Below, piece after piece: positions 4,732 through 10,476 of a stretch of 10,476 nt of DNA. The stretch is from NCBI GenBank assembly GCA_900319835.1, contig ONPY01000083.1:1-10476 (forward strand), written 5' to 3'. Origin of the DNA: an uncultured Eubacteriales bacterium. GTDB taxonomy: Bacteria > Bacillota_A > Clostridia > Oscillospirales > Oscillospiraceae. Made by a program: the position numbers and the translations under genes. Under the pieces are notes generated by a model that did no database searches, was not told the origin of the DNA, and saw only the letters and a program-made list of their open reading frames with translations. How positions within the stretch are numbered: position 1 is the first letter of the stretch; each line of letters opens with the position of its first letter.

Positions 4732-6522
4732 ATGGAGAAAAAACAAACGCGCGGCGCGGGCTTTGCGATCTGGACGGGGCTGACGGCACTGGTGTTTGCG
4801 GTGCTGCTGGAATTGAACAAGAACACCCTGCTCGCCTGGGGCGAGTGCGCGGCGGTGCTGCTGGTGTATGTGCTGCTCTGGCGGAGGCGTCTCAGGGGCG
4901 CGCGCTTTTGGAAACGGGCGCTGGGCTGGCTGGGTCTGGCGGTGGTGCTGACACTGGTGCTGCTGGGCGTGGGCAGACCTTACAAGCCGCGGCCCGCGGT
5001 GGCGGGAGAGAACGGCGGTCTGACCGAGCCGGTCACCATCGCCCAGGGCCGGCTTCGCGGCGTGTACACTGCGGACAGAGCGGTGGAGGTCTACGCCGGT
5101 ATCCCCTATGCCGCGCCCCCGGTGGGCGAGCTGCGCTGGAGAGCGCCGCAGGATCCGGAGAGCTGGGAGGGCTTGCGCACCTGCGATGCCTTTGCCCCCA
5201 TGGCCATGCAGCCCAGAAATTCGGACATCTACAGCTCCCTCTCCCAGATCATCGGCTTTCACGATTACAAGATCTCGCTGGACGACAACTTCCGGGACAT
5301 GGTGAGCGAGGACGCGCTATACCTCAACCTCTGGAAGCCGGCCGGGGAGCAGGAAAAGCTGCCGGTGATCGTCTACATCCACGGCGGCGCCCTGCAGACC
5401 GGGCAGCCCTGGTATGCCGATTACCGCGGTGAGGGCCTGGCGCGGAAAAACACCATTGTGGTAAACTTCGGCTATCGGCTGGGCGTATTTGGCTTTCTGG
5501 CCACCGAGGAGCTGCAGCGGGAGGATCCGAACGGCTCCACCGGCAACTACGGCCTGATGGATCAGATCAAGGCACTGGAGTGGGTGCGGGACAACATCGC
5601 CGCCTTCGGCGGGGATCCGGACAACGTGACCATCGCCGGGGAGTCGGCGGGCGCGGCCTGCGTGACGGCGCTCTGCACCTCCCCCGAGGCAAAGGGACTG
5701 TTCCGCCGGGCCATCGCGGAGAGCTCCACCACCACTGCCCCGGAGCCGCAGCACTCCTTCCGCCTGCTGGACGAGGCGCTGGAAACCGGACGGGAGACGC
5801 TGGCGCGCTACAGCGCAAAGAACATTGAGGATCTGCGACGGGTGGACGCGAGGAAACTCGCCGCCGCGGCGGACGAAAACCACCACATCACGGTGGACGG
5901 CTTCGTCCTGCCCCAGACGCCGTATGAGGCGTATCAGAAGGGCGAGCACAACGAGGAGGCCATCCTCCACGGCTTTAACGCCCTGGAGGGCACGCCCTTC
6001 ATCCTCTTTGAGCAGGCAAATCTCAAGAACTACGAGCAGAAGGTGCGGCGCTATTTCAAAGAGTATGCCGACGAGGTGCTGACGCTCTACCCGGCCACCA
6101 CGGACGAGGAGGCCCGGGCACTGTGGACGGACCTCTATTCGGCCATCTTCTTTACCCACGGGCATTACTGTTGGAGCCGCCAGGCCATCGCCGCCGGGGA
6201 GCCGGTGTACGAATATTACTTCACCAAGGAGAACGGCCGCCTGGGCACCTGGCACAGCGGGGAAGAGGTCTACTGTTACGATAACATCCCCGCCGAATCC
6301 AAGCTCTATGACGCCCGGGACCGGGAGCTGGCGGAGGTGTTCAGCAGCTACTTTGCAAACTTTGCCGCCACGGGCGACCCCAACGGGCCGGGACTGCCCG
6401 CCTGGGAGAAGAGCACGGACGGAACGCAGCTCATGGAGATGGGCAAAAGCAATCAGATGGTGACAGACCCCTTTCTGCCCATCGACGCGGTGCTGGACCG
6501 CATGCAGGGCTGGACGGATTGA
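4732..6522 (+). CDS. membrane-anchored type-B carboxylesterase
   Basis: The 596-residue product has three hydrophobic helices near the N-terminus (about 10-28, 31-50, 63-80), then a full carboxylesterase type-B alpha/beta-hydrolase domain from about residue 100. The domain has the opening GRLRGVYT...YAGIPYAAPPVGELRW, the oxyanion HGG (217-219), nucleophile elbow GESAG with S305, acid E419 in FNALEGTPF, and H508 in GTWHSGEEVYCYDNIP. The catalytic triad therefore looks intact. The helices would hold the enzyme at the membrane with the hydrolase probably outside the cell. Substrate (esters of drugs, lipids or diet compounds) cannot be told. GGAGGGG lies about 5 nt before the ATG. It is divergent from arsR and followed after 25 nt by the PPC gene in the same direction. 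Confidence 0.9.
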   Translation: MEKKQTRGAGFAIWTGLTALVFAVLLELNKNTLLAWGECAAVLLVYVLLWRRRLRGARFWKRALGWLGLAVVLTLVLLGVGRPYKPRPAVAGENGGLTEPVTIAQGRLRGVYTADRAVEVYAGIPYAAPPVGELRWRAPQDPESWEGLRTCDAFAPMAMQPRNSDIYSSLSQIIGFHDYKISLDDNFRDMVSEDALYLNLWKPAGEQEKLPVIVYIHGGALQTGQPWYADYRGEGLARKNTIVVNFGYRLGVFGFLATEELQREDPNGSTGNYGLMDQIKALEWVRDNIAAFGGDPDNVTIAGESAGAACVTALCTSPEAKGLFRRAIAESSTTTAPEPQHSFRLLDEALETGRETLARYSAKNIEDLRRVDARKLAAAADENHHITVDGFVLPQTPYEAYQKGEHNEEAILHGFNALEGTPFILFEQANLKNYEQKVRRYFKEYADEVLTLYPATTDEEARALWTDLYSAIFFTHGHYCWSRQAIAAGEPVYEYYFTKENGRLGTWHSGEEVYCYDNIPAESKLYDARDRELAEVFSSYFANFAATGDPNGPGLPAWEKSTDGTQLMEMGKSNQMVTDPFLPIDAVLDRMQGWTD

Positions 6523-6547
6523 TCAATATCGGAAAGGAGAAACAAAC

Positions 6548-6970
6548 ATGGACTACAGAAGATTCGGCAATATGATCGTGGCGAGAATGGACAGGGGTGA
6601 GGAGATCCTGGGTGAGCTCAAGGAGATCTGCCTGAAGGAGGACGTGAAGCTGGCCTCCGTCTCCGCCCTGGGCGCGGTGGACGATTTCACCGTGGGCGTG
6701 TACAAGGTGGACGAACAGAAGTACTATTCCAACCACTTCCAGGGCGCCTATGAGATCGTGTCCCTGACGGGCACCGTGAACACCATGGAGGGCGAGTATT
6801 ACGCCCATCTGCACATGAGCGCGGGCAACGACAAGGGCGAGGTCTTCGGCGGCCATCTCAACCGGGCCGTCATCAGTGCCACCTGCGAGATGGTCATCAC
6901 CGTCATCGACGGCGAGGTGGACCGGGTGAAGGATCCCGTGGTGGGCCTGAACGTGTACAAGTTCCTGTAA
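6548..6970 (+). CDS. PPC/DUF296-domain protein
   Basis: The 140-residue product is one PPC (plants and prokaryotes conserved, DUF296) domain: an N-terminal RxDRGEEIL start, SVSALGAVDDFTVGVY, EIVSLTGTV, and HLHMSAGNDKGEVFGGHL. The three histidines H87, H89 and H103 occupy the metal-binding positions seen in bacterial structures of this family. Plant relatives are AT-hook DNA-binding proteins, but bacterial single-domain forms have no agreed function and lack the AT-hook, as here. A strong AAAGGAG lies 8 nt before the ATG. The gene is probably co-transcribed with the esterase and ends directly before a strong terminator. Confidence 0.88.
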   Translation: MDYRRFGNMIVARMDRGEEILGELKEICLKEDVKLASVSALGAVDDFTVGVYKVDEQKYYSNHFQGAYEIVSLTGTVNTMEGEYYAHLHMSAGNDKGEVFGGHLNRAVISATCEMVITVIDGEVDRVKDPVVGLNVYKFL

Positions 6971-6976
6971 GAAAAT

Positions 6977-7016
6977 AACGCAAAAGGCAGCGCTTGCCGG
7001 CGCTGCCTTTTGCGTT
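6977..7016. terminator. bidirectional terminator between convergent genes
   Basis: A perfect 17-bp stem (arms 6977-6993 and 7000-7016, containing GCAAAAGGCAGCGC and its complement) closes a 6-nt loop. It follows the PPC stop codon by 6 nt. On the minus strand it directly follows the stop of the small ORF and is trailed by TATTTT, so termination is likely best for the minus-strand operon; the TTTT in the stem serves the plus strand. Confidence 0.88.
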
Positions 7017-7189
7017 TACTGCATGTGCTCCTCGGCGCAGTCGTCCAGCACGCGAAAGCCCATCTCCCCGGGCGCGGCCACAGGGAACTTGGCGATAGCG
7101 GTGCTGTCGAACTTGGGCGCAAGGCGCTGCTCAGGGTCCAGGCGGGGGTTGCTCTCCGGCTGTTCCCGGCGCTTTTTCTTGGTCAACAT
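7016..7189 (-). CDS. small protein of unknown function (57 aa)
   Basis: A 57-codon frame reads MLTKKKRREQPESNPRLDPE and ends in VLDDCAEEHMQ. The N-terminus is strongly basic and Pro/Gln-rich; the rest is soluble and mildly acidic at the end, with one Cys and no membrane helix or signal peptide. It has an excellent ribosome binding site, GGGGAGGTGA ending 2 nt before the ATG, and its stop codon touches the terminator stem, as expected for the last gene of an operon. It lies 39 nt after the prephenate dehydrogenase fusion. I do not recognise a family. A link to the upstream enzyme is only positional. Confidence 0.68.
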   Translation of the reverse strand: MLTKKKRREQPESNPRLDPEQRLAPKFDSTAIAKFPVAAPGEMGFRVLDDCAEEHMQ

Positions 7190-7228
7190 GTTCACCTCCC
7201 CGGCTATTCTGCCCGGAAAGCGGGGGCT

Positions 7229-8650
7229 TTAGTCGGAGGGCTGGTCGGGGTTGGCGTGGTCGATGCGCTCCTTGGCCTCCCGCCCGGCGCGAAGCAGGGC
7301 TTCCAGCGTGTCGTAGTCCTCGCGCTCGATGGCGTCCCGGAGCAGGGAGATGTTCTTGACCAGATCGTCGATCTCCGGCAGCAGGGCCGCCTTGTTCCAG
7401 ATGAACAGCTCCCTCCAGATCTTCTCGTCCAGACAGGCGATGCGGGTCATGTCCTTGTAGCTGCCGCCGGAGAAGCCCACGTAGTTGGTGGAAACGGGGC
7501 TCTTGACATAGGAGTTGGAGACGATGTGCGCCAGCTGCGAGGTGTGTGCGATCATATGGTCCTGCACTTCGGCGGAGGCCACAGTGATGCGCCCAAAGCC
7601 CACCGAGCGGAAGAAGCTGCCCAGCTCCTCGGTGTCGCCGGGTTCGGTCGCGGCGGAGGGGACCAGGATCATGCTGGCGCCCTTGTAGAGATCGGCAAAG
7701 GAGCGCTCGTAACCCGCGTGGGCCAGACCCTGCATGGGGTGGCCGCCGGTAAAGCGCACGCCGTGTTCTTTTGCCACGGGGCCGACGGACTCCACGATCC
7801 TTGTCTTTACGCCCACCAGGTCTACGGCGAGGGACCCTTTCTTCATCTGCGGGATCTTCTCCAGCAGGAAGGCCTCGCTGGCCGCGGGGCTCATGCCCAC
7901 GATCAGCATGTCGCAGGAGGCAAAGTCCTTCTCCTCCGCGATGGCGTCGATGGTCCCGTCGTACAGAGCCTTCTCGGATACGGAGCGGGTGCGGTTCCAG
8001 CCCAGCACCCGGCAGTCGGTGTTCTTCTTGATGGCCTTGGCCATGGAGCCGCCGATGAGGCCGAGCCCCGCCACGATCACGGTCTTGCTGATAAGGTGCA
8101 TGGCCTTGATCAGCACAAACTCCGTCATGTTCCGGGGGTCGTCCTCCAGGTTTTCCGCCACCAGGTGCAGGCCGAACATCTCGCCCGCGTTCCTGCGGCA
8201 GAGGACCGCCGTGGTCTCCGGCAGGGTGCCGTCGGCCAGCATCCGGGCGGCAAGCGCCGTGTCCTCCACCTCCAGCAGCCTGCAGTTTCCGTAGCGGTTG
8301 TGGAGATTGTTGCGGCACTGGCCCAGGGCCTGGATGTGCGAGGAGATGGTGTCAAAGGAACAGGCGGGGGATTTCACAAACAGACAGTGGTGCACGCTCA
8401 GCCATTGGGCGTCGATGACCCGATGACTCAGGGAGGACAGGGCGTTGTCGGATTCCCCCACGGAGCCCGCCATCAGGTTCCGGGTGGCCATGACGCCGTA
8501 GTCGGCTTCGCCGCTCTTCAACAGGTCGATGACCCCCTGGGAGTGTACGGCGGGGATGTACTCCGGGGCGATGAAGCCCTGGTTCTGGGCAAAGATCACG
8601 CTGACAGCCTCGGAATTGCTGCCGGGGATTCCCTGATAGGCGATCTTCAT
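7229..8650 (-). CDS. tyrA: prephenate dehydratase-like / prephenate dehydrogenase (TyrA) fusion
   Basis: The 473-residue product has two parts. Residues 1-185 follow a complete prephenate dehydratase fold: IAYQGIPGSNSEA, GEADYGV, SHIQALGQC (104-112), and EDDPRNMTEFVLI. Residues 188-470 are a prephenate/arogenate dehydrogenase, with the nucleotide-binding loop GLGLIGGS (195-202), AVDLVGVK, GGHPMQG (302-308) and HMIAHTSQLAH. TyrA oxidatively decarboxylates prephenate on the way to tyrosine. In the dehydratase part the usual PIENS motif is ATRNL (55-59) and TRF is TEF (176-178), so activity toward phenylpyruvate is doubtful. There is no chorismate mutase and no ACT domain. After the second dehydrogenase strand comes W-N-R-T instead of an acidic residue, which may favour NADP. 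It starts 8 nt after the symporter gene; the nearest ribosome binding site (AAGGTGG) is distant, so coupling is likely. Confidence 0.86.
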   Translation of the reverse strand: MKIAYQGIPGSNSEAVSVIFAQNQGFIAPEYIPAVHSQGVIDLLKSGEADYGVMATRNLMAGSVGESDNALSSLSHRVIDAQWLSVHHCLFVKSPACSFDTISSHIQALGQCRNNLHNRYGNCRLLEVEDTALAARMLADGTLPETTAVLCRRNAGEMFGLHLVAENLEDDPRNMTEFVLIKAMHLISKTVIVAGLGLIGGSMAKAIKKNTDCRVLGWNRTRSVSEKALYDGTIDAIAEEKDFASCDMLIVGMSPAASEAFLLEKIPQMKKGSLAVDLVGVKTRIVESVGPVAKEHGVRFTGGHPMQGLAHAGYERSFADLYKGASMILVPSAATEPGDTEELGSFFRSVGFGRITVASAEVQDHMIAHTSQLAHIVSNSYVKSPVSTNYVGFSGGSYKDMTRIACLDEKIWRELFIWNKAALLPEIDDLVKNISLLRDAIEREDYDTLEALLRAGREAKERIDHANPDQPSD

Positions 8651-8658
8651 GGATGTGT

Positions 8659-9879
8659 TTATGCCACCTTTCCGGCATCGTATTCCCCGATGCTCTTGGA
8701 GATGATGAGGTTTGCGGCCACGTCGCCTTCCACGTTGATGGTGGTGAAGGCCATGTCAAGCAGACGGTAGAAGCCGCTGATGGGACCCATCAGGTCGATG
8801 GGCAGACCCAGAATGGAGAGGAAGCTCGCGCCCAGGACCACGCCGCCGCCGGGAATGCCGGGGGCGGCCATGTTGATGAGCGTCGCAATGAACACCAGAA
8901 AGACCACGGTGCTGAAGGAGAGATTGATGCCGTAAAAGTCGGAGACAAAGACCGCCAGACAGCAGAAGCTGCAGGCGCCGCCGCACATGTTGATGGTGCA
9001 GCCGAGCGGCAGGGTGAACTTGCTGACACCCTCCGGCGCGCCCAGGTCCTCCATGGAGACGTTGATGGTGGTGGGCAGGGTGGCGGCGGAGGAGGTGGTG
9101 GAAAGCGTCACCAGGGCGATCTTGCCGCAGGCCTTGAGGAAAGCGCCCACGGGCACCTTGGTGTACAGGCAGGTGGGCAGAACCATGACCACAAAGAACA
9201 CCACCACGCAGCAGAGCCAGCAGCAGGCGATATACTTGGCCAGCGCCCCGAAGATGCCCGCGCCGTACTGAGCGACCGAAAAGGCCATCAGGCTCAGCAC
9301 GCCGATGGGGGAGAGCTCCATGAAGTAGCCCAGCATTTTGAACATGGCCTCGGACAGGCTGTTCATGAAGTCCAGCACCGCCTTGCCCTTTTCACCCACA
9401 GACACAATCGCCACAGCAAAGACGATGGTGAAGAGGATCACCGGCAGAGTGCTGCCGTCGGCCGCGGCCTTGACGATGTTGGTGGGGACAATGGTGGTCA
9501 GAAAGCTCGAGACCGTGGGATTGGTGATACTGCCCTCGTAGACGGGGGCGTTTTCAAACACGGTGCCGAAGCCCGGACGGATCGCATAGGCGATGGCGAG
9601 CGACACCGCGGAGGAGAAGACGAACATCACCACATACAGCGCCACCGTGCGAAAGCCGATCTTGCGCAGCAGGGCGCTGTCGCGGATGTTGGCAATGCCG
9701 CAGAATACGGCCACTACCACGATGGGGATGATCATCATTTTAATCAGGTTGAGATACAGATCGCCCACGACCTTGGTGGCGATGGAGAACTTCGGGGCCG
9801 CAAAGCCCAGGATCACGCCGAGAACAAAGCCGATGGCGACGCGCAAAAAGAGATTTTTCTTGGCAAAGATGGTTTTCAT
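8659..9879 (-). CDS. DAACS-family sodium-coupled amino acid/dicarboxylate symporter
   Basis: The 406-residue membrane protein is a full-length GltP/SstT-type (DAACS, SLC1-like) transporter with eight helices and two re-entrant loops. The signatures are STTSSAATLPTT (260-271, hairpin loop 1), PLGCTINMCGG (291-301, helix 7), AAPGIPGGGVVLG (hairpin loop 2) and LLDMAFTTINVEGDVAAN (helix 8). Compared with GltPh, D394, T398, N401 and D405 are kept (D375, T379, N382, D386), but the side-chain-binding R397 is F378, T314 is G301 and the sodium-site D312 is C299. A neutral or aromatic substrate is therefore more likely than aspartate, glutamate or a dicarboxylate. The ATG at 9879 is chosen because GGAGG lies 7 nt upstream; an in-frame ATG 126 nt earlier lies upstream of the promoter. 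It is the first gene of an operon with the TyrA fusion. Confidence 0.88.
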   Translation of the reverse strand: MKTIFAKKNLFLRVAIGFVLGVILGFAAPKFSIATKVVGDLYLNLIKMMIIPIVVVAVFCGIANIRDSALLRKIGFRTVALYVVMFVFSSAVSLAIAYAIRPGFGTVFENAPVYEGSITNPTVSSFLTTIVPTNIVKAAADGSTLPVILFTIVFAVAIVSVGEKGKAVLDFMNSLSEAMFKMLGYFMELSPIGVLSLMAFSVAQYGAGIFGALAKYIACCWLCCVVVFFVVMVLPTCLYTKVPVGAFLKACGKIALVTLSTTSSAATLPTTINVSMEDLGAPEGVSKFTLPLGCTINMCGGACSFCCLAVFVSDFYGINLSFSTVVFLVFIATLINMAAPGIPGGGVVLGASFLSILGLPIDLMGPISGFYRLLDMAFTTINVEGDVAANLIISKSIGEYDAGKVA

Positions 9880-9910
9880 GTGGATGCCTCCATTCGGGGA
9901 TGATGCATAG

Positions 9911-9939
9911 ACTTTACCACTTTGCACAATTGAAGTCAA
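9911..9939 (-). promoter_or_regulatory. sigma-A promoter of the symporter-TyrA operon
   Basis: On the minus strand TTGACT (9934-9939) is followed after 17 nt by TAAAGT (9911-9916). The predicted start leaves a leader of about 25 nt before the symporter ATG, too short for a T-box or riboswitch. A TTTGCA sequence lies in the spacer. Confidence 0.72.
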
Positions 9940-9963
9940 GAGAATTTGTGGAAGCTGCCCGGA

Positions 9964-9976
9964 TTTTGCAGCAAAA
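9964..9976. repeat. palindrome TTTTGC-A-GCAAAA
   Basis: A perfect 6-1-6 palindrome sits just upstream of the symporter promoter -35. It shares the TTGCA core with the larger inverted repeat at 9999-10016 and could be part of a divergent operator. No regulator is encoded nearby. Confidence 0.4.
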
Positions 9977-9998
9977 TAGGAAAGAATGGAAAATAATG

Positions 9999-10016
9999 CT
10001 TGCATTTTTATGCAAG
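9999..10016. promoter_or_regulatory. inverted repeat overlapping the aminotransferase -35
   Basis: CTTGCAT-TTTT-ATGCAAG is a perfect 7-4-7 inverted repeat in the divergent intergenic region. It covers the -35 of the rightward promoter, so a protein bound here would control transcription of the aminotransferase. It has no U-run after it and is not a terminator in either direction. Confidence 0.5.
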
Positions 10017-10028
10017 ATGTGGTATAAA
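10000..10028 (+). promoter_or_regulatory. candidate promoter of the aminotransferase gene
   Basis: TTGCAT (10000-10005) is followed after 17 nt by TATAAA (10023-10028), preceded by TGG as an extended -10. The weak -35 and extended -10 fit a regulated promoter. Predicted transcription begins near 10035, giving a leader of about 140 nt. Confidence 0.58.
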
Positions 10029-10050
10029 GAAGCAGTCAATATCAAACCCG

Positions 10051-10159
10051 CCCGCACCACCGGGTGCGGGAGAAACGGGCATCCGTCCTCCGCCGTAGGT
10101 CCGGCGCGCACAGCGCGCTATAAGGCAGGGGACGGATGCCCGTTTCCCATCTCGGGAAA
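10051..10159 (+). ncRNA. structured 5' leader, candidate cis-regulatory RNA of unknown class
   Basis: The leader contains an 8-bp hairpin (CCCGCACC-ACCG-GGTGCGGG, 10051-10070). Next comes a perfect 17-bp stem (10072-10088 with 10130-10146) enclosing a multiloop with a CGCCG/CGGCG hairpin and a GCGCGC self-complementary segment. A short TTTCCC-ATCTC-GGGAAA hairpin (10143-10159) shares bases with the foot of the long stem, so the two cannot form together at full length. The ribosome binding site AGGAGG at 10163-10168 follows directly. I do not recognise a known riboswitch consensus, and no U-run follows the stems, so any control is more likely at translation than by termination. Confidence 0.5.
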
Positions 10160-10175
10160 AACAGGAGGAACCGTA

Positions 10176-10476
10176 ATGAAAATCAAACCCTTTGCCGTGG
10201 AGGAGTGGATGAACCGCTACGAGGTAGGCGCGAAGTATAACATCGCGGAGACCTGCGTGGACTCGGTCTCCGCTTCCGAGCTCTTTGCCCTGACGGGGGA
10301 GGACGCAGGCGCGTTTTGGGAGCGCTTTTCCGCCCGACGTCTGACCTACGGCGACATCGAGGGCGCGCCGGAATTTAAGGAGGGGGTCTGCGGCCTCTAC
10401 AGGACCGTCAAGCCCGAGGAGGTCATCCCCTGCCACGGGGCGGCGGGCGCCAACCACCATTTGTTCTACTCCCTGG
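10176..10476 (+). CDS. fold-type-I PLP-dependent aminotransferase (N-terminal part only)
   Basis: The 100 visible residues begin MKIKPFAVEEWMNRYEVGAK and continue AETCVDSVSASELFALTG, LTYGDIEGAPEFKEGVCGLY and VIPCHGAAGANHHLFYSL. These match the N-terminal arm, the YGD-x-EG-x-P-E-FKE helix and the G-A-x-G-A-N turn that binds the cofactor phosphate in class I/II aminotransferases. The PLP lysine and substrate arginine lie beyond the window. The start has AGGAGG 7 nt upstream. It is divergent from the symporter/TyrA operon, so a role in the last transamination of Phe/Tyr synthesis is possible, but many amino acid substrates would fit. Confidence 0.85.
   Translation, partial: MKIKPFAVEEWMNRYEVGAKYNIAETCVDSVSASELFALTGEDAGAFWERFSARRLTYGDIEGAPEFKEGVCGLYRTVKPEEVIPCHGAAGANHHLFYSL

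Noticed and set aside
4233..5432. A 399-codon plus-strand open frame spanning arsR and the esterase start
   Set aside because: It crosses the divergent promoter region, runs antisense to arsR and out of frame with the esterase, and has no domain.
7010..8770. A 586-codon plus-strand open frame across the TyrA fusion
   Set aside because: It is antisense to a gene with clear motifs and is rich in His, Gly, Gln and Val without any recognisable domain. In GC-rich DNA the antisense frame often lacks stops.
8653..9903. A 416-codon plus-strand open frame across the symporter
   Set aside because: It is the antisense shadow of a membrane protein, giving a His/Asp/Gly-rich low-complexity product.
9880..10005. 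Upstream ATG for the symporter, adding 42 residues
   Set aside because: The extension lies upstream of the TTGACT/TAAAGT promoter and lacks a ribosome binding site; the ATG at 9879 has GGAGG at 7 nt.
10051..10070. First leader hairpin as half of a guanidine-II (mini-ykkC) riboswitch
   Set aside because: That class needs two hairpins with ACGR loops. The loop here is ACCG and the second stem does not have such a loop.
10072..10146. Long stem as a miniature inverted-repeat mobile element
   Set aside because: I see no target-site duplication at its ends and no second copy in the window. It stays an alternative that a genome-wide copy search would settle.
10035..10175. Leader as a T-box or terminator-type attenuator
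   Set aside because: There is no T-box sequence (AGGGUGGNACCGCG), no stem I features, and no stem followed by a U-run before the start codon.
1..10476. CRISPR arrays, tRNA or rRNA genes, transposases and prophage genes
   Set aside because: I found no regularly spaced repeats, tRNA-like cloverleafs, or recombinase or phage protein motifs.

Overview
The window looks like chromosomal DNA of an endospore-forming, GC-rich member of the Clostridia, probably Oscillospirales-like. The best evidence is a sporulation/division cluster in the order yabP-yabQ-divIC-yabR at the left end, together with strong AGGAGG-type ribosome binding sites and TTGACA/TATAAT promoters. The family-level placement is inference.

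Layout. (1) 1-1366, minus strand: yabP, yabQ, divIC and the start of an S1-domain protein. yabP starts with TTG and lies behind a sigma-E-like promoter. divIC appears to have its own vegetative promoter. (2) 1418-1990, minus: a small FMN nitroreductase with its own promoter and a clear terminator. (3) 2058-4574, minus: a four-gene operon of ArsR repressor, ArsP/YraQ-type permease, G3E (CobW-like) GTPase and CxxC mini-thioredoxin. It is driven by a consensus promoter overlaid by a palindromic operator. It looks like a metalloid or soft-metal efflux and handling unit. (4) 4732-6970, plus: a divergent pair of genes, a membrane-anchored type-B carboxylesterase and a PPC/DUF296 protein. They end at a strong terminator shared with the convergent genes. 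(5) 7016-9879, minus: a DAACS-family symporter with altered substrate-site residues, a prephenate dehydratase-like/prephenate dehydrogenase fusion, and a 57-residue small ORF whose stop codon touches the terminator stem. (6) 9880-10175: a divergent regulatory region with two promoters, TTGCA palindromes and a heavily structured 5' leader. (7) 10176 to the end, plus: the first 100 residues of a fold-type-I PLP aminotransferase.

How they work together. Block 3 reads as sensor, exporter, GTPase and thiol carrier; three of the four proteins carry a Cys-x-Cys motif. Blocks 5-7 are compatible with uptake and synthesis of aromatic or other amino acids, with the divergent aminotransferase possibly completing the route; this is inference. 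The items most worth a second look are the dehydratase-dehydrogenase fusion with its eroded dehydratase motifs, the aminotransferase leader RNA, the ArsR/permease/GTPase/thioredoxin unit, and the 11-bp inverted repeat that places matching sequence over both divergent -35 boxes.
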